DNA of 64,000 bases from Pseudomonadota bacterium (GCA_023390985.1 JAEWBU010000171.1:33408-97407); one strand, 5' to 3'; counted from the stretch's first letter, positions 8,526 through 17,065 are shown. A program made the numbers and translations. The notes: generated from the sequence alone by a model not told the origin.

Positions 8526-8593
8526 TCGACTATAGTCGATGCGCAAGCAGACGCGAAGCGGTCTCAGCGGCGGCCAGCATCGACTATAGTCGA
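8526..8593 (-). promoter_or_regulatory. Twin operators TCGACTATAGTCGA
   Basis: The 14-bp perfect palindrome TCGACTATAGTCGA occurs at 8526-8539 and again at 8580-8593, 54 bp apart (about five helical turns). The first copy lies 17 bp upstream of the HTH gene's start. The pair looks like a repressor operator allowing cooperative binding. It occurs nowhere else that I noticed. Confidence 0.6.
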
Positions 8594-9200
8594 CGTTTCC
8601 GCCGTGGCCCAGTCACCTGGCAGGTCCTCGAACATCCCCCATGGCGCAGACGGCGCGCAGGCCTAGCCTCTCGCGCAGCGGCTTCCGCCGCCAGGGCCGA
8701 AAGGCCGGCCGCGTACTTCGCGGCCTCGAGCGGCAAATGTGCGGTCCCGGCGCGGCGGGGTTGCGACTTCACCGCAGCGGCGTGTCCCGCGGGGACTTTC
8801 CTCCATTCGCGGCACGCGTCGCGTCCCCGGCTTGCATCGATGCAAGCAGCCACGAGGTGCTGGGGGCGCCTAGTGCGGCATCCTCTCTTCAGGGTTCGAT
8901 GCGCAGTCCCACAGCTTGCATCGATGCAAGCATCCACTAGGCGCTGGCGAATTGCCTGGTGGCTCACGGCAACAGTCCTCCGTCTGGCGCCCCAAGGCTT
9001 GCATCGATGCAACCGTTTCTCGCGTCGTTCCAATCCGGAGCGAAACATCCCGGCAAGTGAATTGCGCTTGATATTCGAAGACGTTCGCATCGAGGTCACT
9101 TGCATCGATGCAAGCGCGATAGCGTGGTGCCAGACGAGTTGCATCGATCCAAGCCGGTGCGTGTTTCCTTTACGCCACCAAGTGCTTGCCAAGAGAAGCG

Positions 9201-9259
9201 TTGACACGTCAAAAGGTTGAGGCAAGCTTAGTTGGCCCGTAGACTTCGGACGGGCCAAC
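9201..9259 (+). promoter_or_regulatory. parA promoter and inverted-repeat operator
   Basis: TTGACA at 9201 is a clear -35, with a weak -10 around 9224-9229. Next comes a perfect inverted repeat GTTGGCCCGT (9231-9240) / ACGGGCCAAC (9250-9259). The repeat sits at the likely transcription start and abuts the ribosome binding site GGAGGAG. It could be a ParA or ParB autoregulation site or an mRNA hairpin. Confidence 0.55.
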
Positions 9260-9275
9260 TTTGGAGGAGAGATTC

Positions 9276-9947
9276 ATGGTGATCGTGATCGGAGCGGAAA
9301 AGGGTGGCGTGGCAAAGACTCGTCTTGCCACGCACATCGCTGCCATCGCTGCCGGCGACGGCGTAGACGTCGTTCTTCTGGACACGGACAAGCAAGGCTC
9401 CGCAACCAGTTGGTCTCGGATTCGAAACGAAGAGAACGTGCAGCCCCCGATCAAGGTCTTCGCACTTCCGCCGAATCCTGCGCGTGAAGTGGCAGATTTG
9501 GCCGCTAAATACGAATTGGTTGTCGTCGACATCGGCGCGCAGAACTACCGGACCATGCTGGAGTGCGCATTGGTCAGCGACCAGGTGCTCGTGCCCTGCG
9601 GCGCCGACCAGCAGGAGATCGAGTCGACGCTGAACGTCTTTGATGCCCTAAAGGAGATCGGTCCGAGACATCCGCGGAAGTCTGTTCCTGCAGCTGTCGT
9701 TCTCACTCGAGTGTCGCCGCTGGAGAACGCGAAGGCCACGGCCGATTTGCGCGCGTACTTCGCCAGCGAGGGCGTCGACGTGTTCAAGGCTCACATCGCG
9801 AACCGGTCTTCCTGGCTCGCCACGGGTCGCTCAGGACGGGCGGTGCACGAGCTCCGTGGAAAGGAGCGATCGCAGAAGGCTGTCGATGAAATGCGCGCCG
9901 TCTATGACGAGATCATCCGCCGCGCCGGCCAAGTGGAGGCTGCGTAA
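9276..9947 (+). CDS. parA: ParA partition ATPase
   Basis: A 223-residue ParA/MinD-type ATPase without an N-terminal DNA-binding domain, so of the short (type Ib-like) class. The deviant Walker A KGGVAKT is at residues 9-15, and LLDTDKQGSATSW and VVVDIGAQN follow. It would form the dynamic ATPase that positions the plasmid through ParB and the centromere. The ATG at 9276 follows GGAGGAG; an ATG 15 bp upstream is less well placed. The stop overlaps parB's start (TAATG). Short ParAs usually leave autoregulation to ParB, which fits the inverted repeat ahead of the gene. Confidence 0.92.
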   Translation: MVIVIGAEKGGVAKTRLATHIAAIAAGDGVDVVLLDTDKQGSATSWSRIRNEENVQPPIKVFALPPNPAREVADLAAKYELVVVDIGAQNYRTMLECALVSDQVLVPCGADQQEIESTLNVFDALKEIGPRHPRKSVPAAVVLTRVSPLENAKATADLRAYFASEGVDVFKAHIANRSSWLATGRSGRAVHELRGKERSQKAVDEMRAVYDEIIRRAGQVEAA

Positions 9948-10897
9948 TGGCAACTGCAGGATCTTCTGTCTTCAAGCGGCGCGCCGTCAGCCCTGAACTA
10001 GTCGCCGCTGCCGAAAGTGCCGCTGCCGGCGCTCCGATCGTTGGTGACCCGCGCATTCCGGCCGCTCCCGCCGATGGCAGCGGGGCAGCGGCCTATGAGG
10101 TCGGGCAGGTGTATGAGGTCCCACTGGAGCGAATTCGATCCAACCCGGTCAACCCGCGCGCGGTGTACACGCCCCAGGCTGTCGACGATATGGCGGTGTC
10201 GCTGCGCGAGAGCGGCCAACACGTTGCTGCCACCGGGTTCCTGGAAGACGCGGACGTTGTCCTCATTGAAGGTGAGACGCGCCTCCGTGGCGCGCGCCTC
10301 GCCGGCCTCAAGACGCTGCGCGTCGAGATCAAGAGCAAACCGAATAGCGAGCGCGAGCTGTACAAACGCGCTCGCGCCGCGAACGTGGAACGCCGCGACC
10401 AGACGCCGCTGGACGACGCCATCAAGTGGAAGGAACTGCTGGCGAGGAACGTATTCGACAGCCAGGCCGCGCTCGCTCAGGAGCTTGGCATCAAAGGAGG
10501 GGAGTCCACCGTCAGCCGCACGCTGGGCCTCGCCAGCCTGCCGCAGCCGGTGGTGCTGGCACTCTCCGAGCACCCGACGTTGCTCACGTTCCAAATGCTC
10601 AATGCGGTGCGCGCGTACTGGGATGCCCTCGGCGACGAGAAGACCCTCGACTACATCCCGCTGATCGAGAAGAACGGCTGGGGCTATCGCAAGGTAGCGG
10701 AGGACGCTGCCAACTCGAAAAAGGGGCCGGTCAAACGACCACGCGGTTCCAAGGAACCACTCACGTACGCGGGGGGCAAGGGCGAGATCAAGGTCTTCGA
10801 CGGGGGCCGGCGCCTGGAGGTGAGCCTCAAGGGAATCACCGACCTGGAAAAAGCAACCAGCTTCATCGAAAGCCTGAAGGCGCTCACGCGCGCGTGA
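9947..10897 (+). CDS. parB: ParB partition protein
   Basis: A 316-residue ParB. Residues about 55-130 hold the ParB/Srx nucleotide-binding fold: VPLERIRSNPVNPR, then IEGETRLRGARLAG as the box II region (canonical GERR is GETR here). A central helix-turn-helix follows (DSQAALAQELGIKGGESTVS), then a C-terminal dimerisation region. It is coupled to parA by a one-base overlap. Its likely sites are the palindromes upstream of parA. A GC-rich hairpin without a T run follows at about 10902-10925. Confidence 0.9.
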   Translation: MATAGSSVFKRRAVSPELVAAAESAAAGAPIVGDPRIPAAPADGSGAAAYEVGQVYEVPLERIRSNPVNPRAVYTPQAVDDMAVSLRESGQHVAATGFLEDADVVLIEGETRLRGARLAGLKTLRVEIKSKPNSERELYKRARAANVERRDQTPLDDAIKWKELLARNVFDSQAALAQELGIKGGESTVSRTLGLASLPQPVVLALSEHPTLLTFQMLNAVRAYWDALGDEKTLDYIPLIEKNGWGYRKVAEDAANSKKGPVKRPRGSKEPLTYAGGKGEIKVFDGGRRLEVSLKGITDLEKATSFIESLKALTRA

Positions 10898-11481
10898 TGA
10901 AGCCCCCCGCGAGGCGCGCGGGGCCGAGTCAACTCGATGCCGCTTGGACGGGGCAGGGGAGAGTAGGGCGGACCTCGGCGCTGCGCAACGCGAAGGCCGG
11001 ACGAGCATCAAGAGGGTTCATCACGGGGAGCTGACGAATGGTCGCAGCTCCCCTAACTATTAGCGGAACGCGCACGTGCCTCGCGAGCAGTAACGCCTAA
11101 GTTGTTGTCGCAAAAGACTATTTGCCGCAGTTAGCGCCTACTCTCACGCCTGGAAAAGCACGCCAACTAGCACGCTTGACCTGTCGCGGAACCAGCGCCA
11201 AACCGAACTGAATCCCCGTAAGTGCCCGGCTCGGCGCGCCGCGTGCCCGTTCCGCTAGTATCGAACGCGTACTTTTGGACTCATGAGGATCCATCCCTAT
11301 TAGCGGAGCGGGCACGCACGTGCTGATTGCCCCTCCCGCGACATAGCGGATCAGGCACGAGGGCCACGACCCAGGCGCATGAAGTAGCCACGTATTAGCG
11401 GAGCGGGCACGGTCCAGCCGCGGCGGCCGCCACTAGCTGCTCCAGGTACTAGCGGAGCGGGCACGGAAGGCGCGACTGAGG

Positions 11482-11598
11482 TTGTCCACAACACACATAG
11501 CGGAACCAGCACGCGTGCCTGCACCGCTAATAGCGGTGTGCCTCTTGCGCTATTAGCGTGTGCGCTCACCGCTAATAGCGGGTGCCGCACTATCCACA
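11482..11598 (+). other. Two DnaA-box-like sites
   Basis: TTGTCCACA at 11482-11490 fits TTNTCCACA exactly. CTATCCACA at 11590-11598 has one mismatch. They flank the inverted iteron cluster and precede the AT-rich stretch, as in DnaA-assisted plasmid origins. Confidence 0.6.
11523..11584. repeat. Palindromic iteron fusions upstream of trfA
   Basis: ACCGCTAATAGCGGT (11523-11537) and CCGCTAATAGCGG (11569-11581) are palindromes made of two head-to-head iteron half-sites. A half-copy GCTATTAGCG lies between them at 11549-11558. Such inverted half-iterons are often the site where initiator dimers repress their own gene, so these may be the trfA operator. Confidence 0.55.
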
Positions 11599-11826
11599 GG
11601 CTGAAACCCGCGCCACAGCTTGCTCTCCGGACTTTCCTAGTCTTGGTTTTAGTCTTCTTCTTTAAGTCATTGAGCCGCCACAGCCCCACCCACGCCCGCG
11701 GTCGATCACGAGCTGCCATTTTTTTGAAGAAATGAAAGCCCGAAAACCGTGCCTGCTCCGCTAATAGTTGCCCTTGTAGCCAACTTGCTCAGCAGGGCAT
11801 ACTCCCGCCCAGCAGAAGGAGCCTTC

Positions 11827-12819
11827 ATGGCGAACAAGCGCGCAGTGCCGGCAGAAGTAGACCAAGACATTCCTGAAGAAGCGTCGAAGCTGTCCGAGCC
11901 CGCAATGCCGATCGCCACAGGCAAGCGAGTGCGTGGCGGGCCCAACGGGTCGGTAGCCTGGGTGCGAGCACGGGCTGCAGAAGCTCTCGCCAAGCGCCGC
12001 AGCGAGCAGGAGATGATCGTCCTGCAGCAGGTGCTCCCGCTCTGGTCCGAAGAGCATCGCGGCGTGCCGAACCCGATGATTCGATCGGGGCTGTTCGGCA
12101 CCAAGACCGTAGCGAGCCGCAAACTGGTGAAGGACAAAGAGATCGCCTCTCTGTCCAACTTCAGCATCGTCTACAAAGGCGAAGAACTTCTTCAGGACGA
12201 CCTTAGCGTCTGGCTGGCACTGCTGCACAGGGCTTCCCGCCAAGCGATCGGCGACACGCTGTTCTTCACAGCCTACGAGCTGCTGAAGGATCTGGGTTGG
12301 CGCATGCACTCCGAATCCTACGAGCGGCTGAAGCAAAGCATCTCGCGCCTCAAGGCCAACGAGCTGAAGATCCAGGTGAAGTCCGGCAAGTCCGGCTACG
12401 CCGGCTCCCTCATTCGTGAATACGCCTGGGACGCAATCTCGCCAGACGGCGACAAGAAGTACATGGTCCGCTTCGAGCCCATGATCGCGGAGCTGTTCCG
12501 CGACGACTCGGTGACCTTCTTGGCATGGGAGCAGCGGAAGATGATCGGCTCCCGCGCGACGCTCGCGCTCTGGCTCCACGCCTTCTTCACGAGTCACCGC
12601 GATCCGCTGCCCATCACGGTTCAGAAAATTCACGAGCTCACGGGAAGCGAAGCGAAAGAGATCCGATTCTTCCGCCGCAAGGTGCGGGAGTCTCTGGACC
12701 GCTTGAAGGAGATTGGATTCCTGGTGGGATACGAACTCGTGGGCGACACTGTCCACGTGAAGAAGGCTCAGCAGAACCTTCTGAATCTCAAGCGCGCGGC
12801 CACCCGGGTGCTCATCTAG
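11827..12819 (+). CDS. trfA: TrfA-family replication initiator
   Basis: A 330-residue replication initiator of the TrfA family, the iteron-binding protein best known from IncP plasmids. Recognisable parts are NPMIRSGLFGTKT near residue 80, QDDLSVWLALLH, and the winged-helix region LKQSISRLKANELKIQ. The C-terminal winged-helix domain around residues 235-320 includes RATLALWLHAFFTSH. The ATG at 11827 follows GAAGGAG; the longer open frame upstream is origin DNA. Iterons lie on both sides. It would bind them, open the origin and load the host helicase. Confidence 0.88.
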   Translation: MANKRAVPAEVDQDIPEEASKLSEPAMPIATGKRVRGGPNGSVAWVRARAAEALAKRRSEQEMIVLQQVLPLWSEEHRGVPNPMIRSGLFGTKTVASRKLVKDKEIASLSNFSIVYKGEELLQDDLSVWLALLHRASRQAIGDTLFFTAYELLKDLGWRMHSESYERLKQSISRLKANELKIQVKSGKSGYAGSLIREYAWDAISPDGDKKYMVRFEPMIAELFRDDSVTFLAWEQRKMIGSRATLALWLHAFFTSHRDPLPITVQKIHELTGSEAKEIRFFRRKVRESLDRLKEIGFLVGYELVGDTVHVKKAQQNLLNLKRAATRVLI

Positions 12820-12829
12820 CCCCGAGCAC

Positions 12830-12848
12830 TATTAGCGGAGCAGGCACG
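12830..12848 (+). repeat. Outlying iteron after trfA
   Basis: TATTAGCGGAGCAGGCACG stands 10 bp after the trfA stop, separated from the main array by the whole gene. A GC-rich hairpin (ACCGGC/GCCGGT, about 12870-12893) follows. It may take part in copy control by coupling. Confidence 0.7.
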
Positions 12849-12979
12849 CTCCGCTACCCTCCTGTGAGTTCACCGGCGGCCCGCAAGCCGGTCGGCGGCT
12901 GCTCGCCCTCCGTTCAGTGCAGCCGCCGCGCGTCGCGCTTTCAACGCAACAATCGCTACGACTCCTAAATGCGGCGACT

Positions 12980-13903
12980 CTACTGGCGCGAGCTCAGACG
13001 GCCCTGCCAGTTGTCCTGAGGCCGGTACTGCGCCCACGGCTCGATGGTCAGTTCGCCCTCGGTGCCCAGGTCGGGCCAGTGATCGGCCTGGGTGCAGGCG
13101 ACATAGGCTGCCACGCAGCTCTTGAACTTCGCCGCGCCGTTGTCAAGGAATTCCTGACTGGCTGTGAGCACGCTCACCGAGTGCGGCTCGTCGCTCTCGG
13201 CCGCGATGAAGGGGAACGGCTTCGGGGTGTCGGCCCCCTCGTACAAGCACCGCGCCAGGCTGTACATGAATGCCTGCAGGTCGTAGCCCTTGTCGTTGGC
13301 GTCGCGCGCGAAGGCCCGCGGGCAGCCGAACCGCGTGGACTTCAGGTCGAAGCTGAAATCAGGATGAAACATGTCCAGGCGCACGCGCATGCGCAGGCCG
13401 GTCGTCGGCTCGGTGAAGTAGATCGTGGCCTCCAGGATCGACTCTTCCACGAACAACTGAATCGCGCGTCCCTTGAACCTCGTTTCCATGATCTTGCTGG
13501 ACAGGCGCCGCGCTGTGGCGAAGGTCGGCTCGTCCACCACCAGCCGGTCGGGGAAGCTCGCTTCGAACTGCTTGAATTCGTCCTTGCGGCGATTGGCCAC
13601 GCCCGGAAAAACCGAGACCTCGTTGGCGATCTCGCCGGGTTGCAGGACCAGCAGGTGCACCAGCGTGCCGAAGTCCATCGGCCGCGAGGACGTGCCGGGC
13701 GCAAGCAGCGCCGCTTGGAAGTGGGCAGGGGAGACGAGTAGCGGCTTGAGCATGGAGCAGCTGAGCGCATCGCGGTCGCCGTGGTACTCGTGCGCAGGCA
13801 TGTCGCGAATCAGGCAACTATTCCCAGCCAGGCCGGGCAGCGTAATGGCAGCGTCACCGGCGAGGGCGCCGACCTGTTGCAGCGCGTCGAATGAAGGGGT
13901 CAT
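12980..13903 (-). CDS. RecE-like PD-(D/E)XK exonuclease
   Basis: A 307-residue protein resembling the exonuclease VIII/RecE C-terminal nuclease found in phages. It has an N-terminal EYHGDRDALSCSMLKPLL segment, MDFGTLVHLLVLQP, and the catalytic core RLDMFHPDFSFDLKSTRFG (Asp...Asp-X-Lys, about residues 174-192). Later DLQAFMYSLA supplies the family's Gln/Tyr helix. RecE-type nucleases resect double-stranded ends for single-strand annealing with a RecT partner, but no RecT was recognised here. The gene is divergent from the operon at 14050. Confidence 0.75.
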   Translation of the reverse strand: MTPSFDALQQVGALAGDAAITLPGLAGNSCLIRDMPAHEYHGDRDALSCSMLKPLLVSPAHFQAALLAPGTSSRPMDFGTLVHLLVLQPGEIANEVSVFPGVANRRKDEFKQFEASFPDRLVVDEPTFATARRLSSKIMETRFKGRAIQLFVEESILEATIYFTEPTTGLRMRVRLDMFHPDFSFDLKSTRFGCPRAFARDANDKGYDLQAFMYSLARCLYEGADTPKPFPFIAAESDEPHSVSVLTASQEFLDNGAAKFKSCVAAYVACTQADHWPDLGTEGELTIEPWAQYRPQDNWQGRLSSRQ

Positions 13904-13929
13904 CTTCGATCCATAGGGTCCGTGGAACT

Positions 13930-13947
13930 CATGTCCATGGAAACATG
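13930..13947. promoter_or_regulatory. Imperfect palindrome between divergent genes
   Basis: CATGT-CCATGG-AA-ACATG is centred on an NcoI-like CCATGG, 27 bp upstream of the nuclease start and in the 146-bp gap before the gene at 14050. It could be an operator. The evidence is symmetry alone. Confidence 0.3.
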
Positions 13948-14049
13948 AACGCCCCCTGTGTCAAGGGGCCGAGCCTGCGGCAAACAGCCGAATTCCGCAG
14001 TTATCGCGGGTTGACGCGAAGAGGCCCCGTGCTACCTTCAACAGCAAAC

Positions 14050-14982
14050 ATGACTTCCAACGACATTGCCTCCCGACCGGGACCCGTGAACTGGCTTCTC
14101 GAACTGGACTCCGCCATCGCGAAGGGCGACGAGGCGCGCATGTGGGAGGCGGTCTACCGTCATCCCGACCAGGTGGAGGTGCAGCAGAAGCTGGCCGACA
14201 CGGTGCCGCGCCTCTGCTACAGCGTGGCTCGCCGGAAGAATCGTTTCTCCGAGATGTTCCTGTCGCCGGTCGTCGTCACTGGTGATCAGGAGCTGTTCAC
14301 CGACCAGCAGGTATGGAAGGCGGCGAACCTGTGCATCGAGGATGCGCTGCGCAGCTGGTTCCAGTCCTCCGACCGCCTCAGCATGTTTAGCGGCATGCGG
14401 CCTTACGACTGGATCGGCACATGGCGGCCGTCCACCATCAGGGGGCACTTGCTCAGCGTCGTGCCCGGAAGCAGCAGTCGCAAGACGGAGTTTCTGGCCG
14501 AGTGGATCGACCTGCCGCCCGAGGCGCCGCGCCTGGGTTTCATCAGCATGGTGGCCACCGCCGAGACCGGGTGGCCGAAACTGCCTGGCGGAAACGGCTT
14601 GCGCGACAGCCGCTACGCGGCCGTTGTGTCGGGCATCCTGTGCCGCGAGAACGTACCGCCTCCCGTGGTTCGTCCGCCCGAGCATGTGCAGTTCGCGATC
14701 GTGGATGGCCTGGCCATTTGGCTGCAACAGCTGCATGAGCGCGTGCCGATCGTCGGCTGGATGGCTGCTCCAGATCCGCAGAGCATGGATGTGGTGCGCG
14801 TGTCGCTGAAGCTGGACCACAAAGAGGTCCCCTACACCCAGTTCACGCTGCGCCGGCATCAGCTGGGACCGAACGGCGTGCACGAGGTCCTCGTGGTGCT
14901 GGAGAGCATCGCCCCGATGATGGACACGCCCATGGACGTGCCGCAGCGCATGCCGCAAAGGGTGGTGCTGGACTTGACGTAG
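14050..14982 (+). CDS. Hypothetical protein, 310 aa
   Basis: A soluble-looking protein with no recognised family. It begins MTSNDIASRPGPVNWLLELD, a helical region with a DEARMWEAVYRHPDQVEVQQ stretch. A mixed alpha/beta body follows, with GMRPYDWIGTWRPSTIRGHL and a C-terminal HEVLVVLESIAPMMD. The ATG at 14050 is the first in the coding-like part of the frame. TTGACG (14011) with a poor -10 lies just upstream, so the leader would be very short. It heads a run of tightly packed genes to 19509. Confidence 0.65.
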   Translation: MTSNDIASRPGPVNWLLELDSAIAKGDEARMWEAVYRHPDQVEVQQKLADTVPRLCYSVARRKNRFSEMFLSPVVVTGDQELFTDQQVWKAANLCIEDALRSWFQSSDRLSMFSGMRPYDWIGTWRPSTIRGHLLSVVPGSSSRKTEFLAEWIDLPPEAPRLGFISMVATAETGWPKLPGGNGLRDSRYAAVVSGILCRENVPPPVVRPPEHVQFAIVDGLAIWLQQLHERVPIVGWMAAPDPQSMDVVRVSLKLDHKEVPYTQFTLRRHQLGPNGVHEVLVVLESIAPMMDTPMDVPQRMPQRVVLDLT

Positions 14983-15026
14983 TGCGGTTTCGTGGTTGCA
15001 TGTAAGCAGCAACCCCGGAGAGACCC

Positions 15027-16049
15027 ATGAATCTGCAAAACATCGTCATCGCCCCGCACGCCGAAGGCTTCATCAAGGTGGCCTGCGAGACCGACCCGCT
15101 GTTTTCGGAGCAGCCGCGCACCCGCAACGAGTTCCTGATCACGGCTCGCCACCACACCGGCGAGCAGCCGGCATCGGTCGAAACCGCGCCTCCGCTCGCG
15201 GAGCACCCGATCCGGGCCAAGCTCACCCAGCAGCCCGAGGGTGGCGAGCCCACGCCGCTGCGAGAAATCCCGATCACGCTGTTCTTCAACAAGGCCGACA
15301 AGGCCATCAAGATCAACTACCAGGCCTTCGACACGACCAGCAACCTGCACGCGCCGGTGTGCAGCGGCGATGGCCGCAACGCGAAGCGCGTCATCGTCGG
15401 GGCGGACAGTGCACCGACGCTGCAGGAAGTCGCATGCCCCGGCCCGGAACGCTGCGAGTTCGTCAGCAGCGGCCAGGCGGTGTGCCGCCGCCAAGTGCGC
15501 ATGAGCGTGCAGATCAAAGACCAGGAGAACCCGTTCTCCGTCTTCGAGGTCCGCACGTCTTCGATCAACTCCTATCGCGCCTTGCGCGCCCAGCTGGCCG
15601 TGATCGAGAAGCGCTTCGGCGGCCTGCGGCACGTCCCGCTGAAACTGACCCTCTGGCAGGCCAGCAATGAAGCCAGCGGCTACCAGCCGTTCACGCTGAT
15701 GCAACTGGCGCTCAACGCGGCGAGCGAAGTCGAGGCTATGCAGACCGCAAAGACTGCGCGCGATCAGCTCAAGGCCGCCGGCCTGGACGACGACGTGGAC
15801 GCCGCCCTGGACCCGATGGATTCGGCCGAAGAGTTCGGCCTACCCACGCTCGAATACCAGGGCGTGAGCGAGTTCTACTCCGAGCCGGTCAGCCGCCGGC
15901 CCGGCACCCAAGGGGCCGCGCCCGCGCAGCGCTCTATCCGCTCGGGGGCTGCCGCCAACATGATCGGCCAAGCACTGAACCTCTCCGGCAAGGCAGCCGG
16001 CGCCACCGCGGGCGGCGATTCGCCCCCGTTCCCCGACGCACCGCAATGA
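15027..16049 (+). CDS. Hypothetical protein resembling phage Gp3-like/RDF-type proteins
   Basis: A 340-residue protein starting MNLQNIVIAPHAEGFIKVAC after a CGGAGAGACCC ribosome binding site. It carries four conserved-looking cysteines (C116, C137, C143, C152 by my count) around CPGPERCEF and AVCRRQ, which could bind a metal. The beta-rich body is followed by a low-complexity C-terminus. Related plasmid proteins are often labelled hydrolase or metal-binding protein, or recombination directionality factor-like. I cannot choose. The end overlaps the next gene (ATGA). Confidence 0.6.
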   Translation: MNLQNIVIAPHAEGFIKVACETDPLFSEQPRTRNEFLITARHHTGEQPASVETAPPLAEHPIRAKLTQQPEGGEPTPLREIPITLFFNKADKAIKINYQAFDTTSNLHAPVCSGDGRNAKRVIVGADSAPTLQEVACPGPERCEFVSSGQAVCRRQVRMSVQIKDQENPFSVFEVRTSSINSYRALRAQLAVIEKRFGGLRHVPLKLTLWQASNEASGYQPFTLMQLALNAASEVEAMQTAKTARDQLKAAGLDDDVDAALDPMDSAEEFGLPTLEYQGVSEFYSEPVSRRPGTQGAAPAQRSIRSGAAANMIGQALNLSGKAAGATAGGDSPPFPDAPQ

Positions 16050-17065
16050 ATCAGGATTACGTCACCCGCCTCGTTGTAGGTCCCTCGATCTCCGTGGCCT
16101 TGGGCCAGCCCGTGGTGACCACCGCCCGTAGCAGGGAAGGGCTGCGCCTGGATGGCGCAGATTGGGTTCCTGCGGGCAGCAAGCAGCTGGCCGCCGACGG
16201 CACGCAGCCGACTGGTCCCGCACGGCGCTGGCGGAGCGTCTTGTCCGGGCGCGCAGCGCAATACGGGGCTGCTGGCGTGGTTCTCGTGCTGATCTCAGCC
16301 ACGTGTGCGGCCCTGTTCTGGCCGGCGATGCCCGCGACCAAGCCGGCGGCCGACACGCTGCCCATTGCGCCGGCGCCGCAACTGGCTGGACCGACGGCTG
16401 CAGTGACGATGGTTCCAGCTCCCTACGAGCCGGCGCTGCCGCTGCCCACGGCCGGTAGCCCGTCAGGGCAGGGTGGTCCTTCGGGTCCTATGCCGTCAGA
16501 GGCCGGCGCGGTCGCAGGCGAGGAGGCGCAGGCGGCCAAGCCGGCACCCGTTCTCCTCGATGCGCGCTCTCCGACTTCCACCGCGGCCGCGCCCGTCGTG
16601 CCGACACCTGTGCGGGCCCAGGCATCGCAACCGGTGGAGGCTGCGCGCGCCAAGCCGTTGCCGCCAGCGGCACCGGTGCGCTCGGACAAGGAGAAGGCGG
16701 AGAAGGCCAACGAGGACAAGGCCGTCAAGGCAGTCATCATGGACGATGCGCCGGCGCCAAAGGCCAACCCGACTCCTGCGCCTAAGGCGCCCGCCGCCGC
16801 GCAGACGTCAGCGAAAGCGGCTGCTCCTGCTCCTGCCGTGGTGCCGGTGGTGGCGCCGACCGCCCCCAAGCCCACTCAGCCGCGCGGCATCGGCCTGCTC
16901 GCGATCGCGCCGGACGGCAAGTCCGCCGCCTTCACCAACCCGAAGACACGCCTGCCCGAGCAGTTCAAGATCGGCGACCAGCTCCCCAATGGTGAGACGG
17001 TGCGCAGCATCGACCTGAAGGAGGGGCGCGTGGTCACGAATACGAAGGAATATGGCCTTGAGTGA
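16046..17065 (+). CDS. Single-pass membrane protein with Pro/Ala-rich periplasmic linker
   Basis: A 339-residue protein. Residues 1-65 are cytoplasmic, 73-94 form one membrane segment (AAGVVLVLISATCAALFW), and about 95-275 are a long Pro/Ala/Lys linker. The last 60 residues form a compact domain (GIGLLAIAPDGKSAAF, then RLPEQFKIGDQLPNGETV). The plan, a membrane anchor with a long spacer and a small beta domain, recalls PilP/GspC-type envelope-spanning parts. That is an analogy. Translation is coupled to both neighbours by overlaps. Confidence 0.65.
   Translation: MNQDYVTRLVVGPSISVALGQPVVTTARSREGLRLDGADWVPAGSKQLAADGTQPTGPARRWRSVLSGRAAQYGAAGVVLVLISATCAALFWPAMPATKPAADTLPIAPAPQLAGPTAAVTMVPAPYEPALPLPTAGSPSGQGGPSGPMPSEAGAVAGEEAQAAKPAPVLLDARSPTSTAAAPVVPTPVRAQASQPVEAARAKPLPPAAPVRSDKEKAEKANEDKAVKAVIMDDAPAPKANPTPAPKAPAAAQTSAKAAAPAPAVVPVVAPTAPKPTQPRGIGLLAIAPDGKSAAFTNPKTRLPEQFKIGDQLPNGETVRSIDLKEGRVVTNTKEYGLE

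Larger units (their letters stand above)
8016..9153. repeat. Six copies of a 16-bp palindrome, probable parS centromere
   Basis: CTTGCATCGATGCAAG occurs at 8016-8031, 8831-8846, 8915-8930 and 9099-9114. Near-perfect copies are at 8998-9013 (last base C) and 9138-9153 (two changes). Five of the six lie in the 607-bp gene-free stretch 8594-9200 directly upstream of parA-parB. Perfect palindromes of this size in such a cluster are typical of ParB-binding centromere sites. Binding is inferred. I see no convincing gene in 8594-9200. Confidence 0.75.
11058..11766. repeat. Iterons, consensus TATTAGCGGAGCGGGCACG
   Basis: Plus-strand copies are at 11058-11076, 11298-11316, 11341-11359, 11393-11411, 11447-11465 and 11495-11513. 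Minus-strand copies are at 11242-11260 and 11748-11766. The 19-bp unit varies mainly in the central GGAGCGGGC. Spacing is irregular and both orientations occur. They are the expected binding sites of the TrfA-like initiator encoded just downstream. Confidence 0.85.
10898..11826. other. Probable replication origin region
   Basis: This 929-bp gene-free stretch holds iterons in both orientations, two DnaA-box-like sequences, three palindromic iteron fusions and an AT-rich stretch (about 11630-11680, TTTTAGTCTTCTTCTTTAAG). It lies between parB and trfA. These are the parts of an iteron-regulated origin opened by TrfA and DnaA. No convincing open reading frame was seen. Confidence 0.75.

Noticed and set aside
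8584..9258. Long minus-strand frame of 224 codons across the parS region
   Set aside because: Its translation is Arg/Ala/His-rich and the repeated CIDAS or IALASM-like pieces are simply the palindromes read through. There is no family pattern, and the parA promoter and operator lie in it.
9231..9259. Inverted repeat before parA as a rho-independent terminator
   Set aside because: No T run follows and it directly precedes a strong ribosome binding site, so operator or mRNA hairpin is more likely.
12917..13741. Plus-strand frame of 274 codons opposite the nuclease
   Set aside because: It is the antisense of a gene with a recognisable RecE-like motif and has repeated Arg/Gly/Val runs typical of GC-rich shadows.
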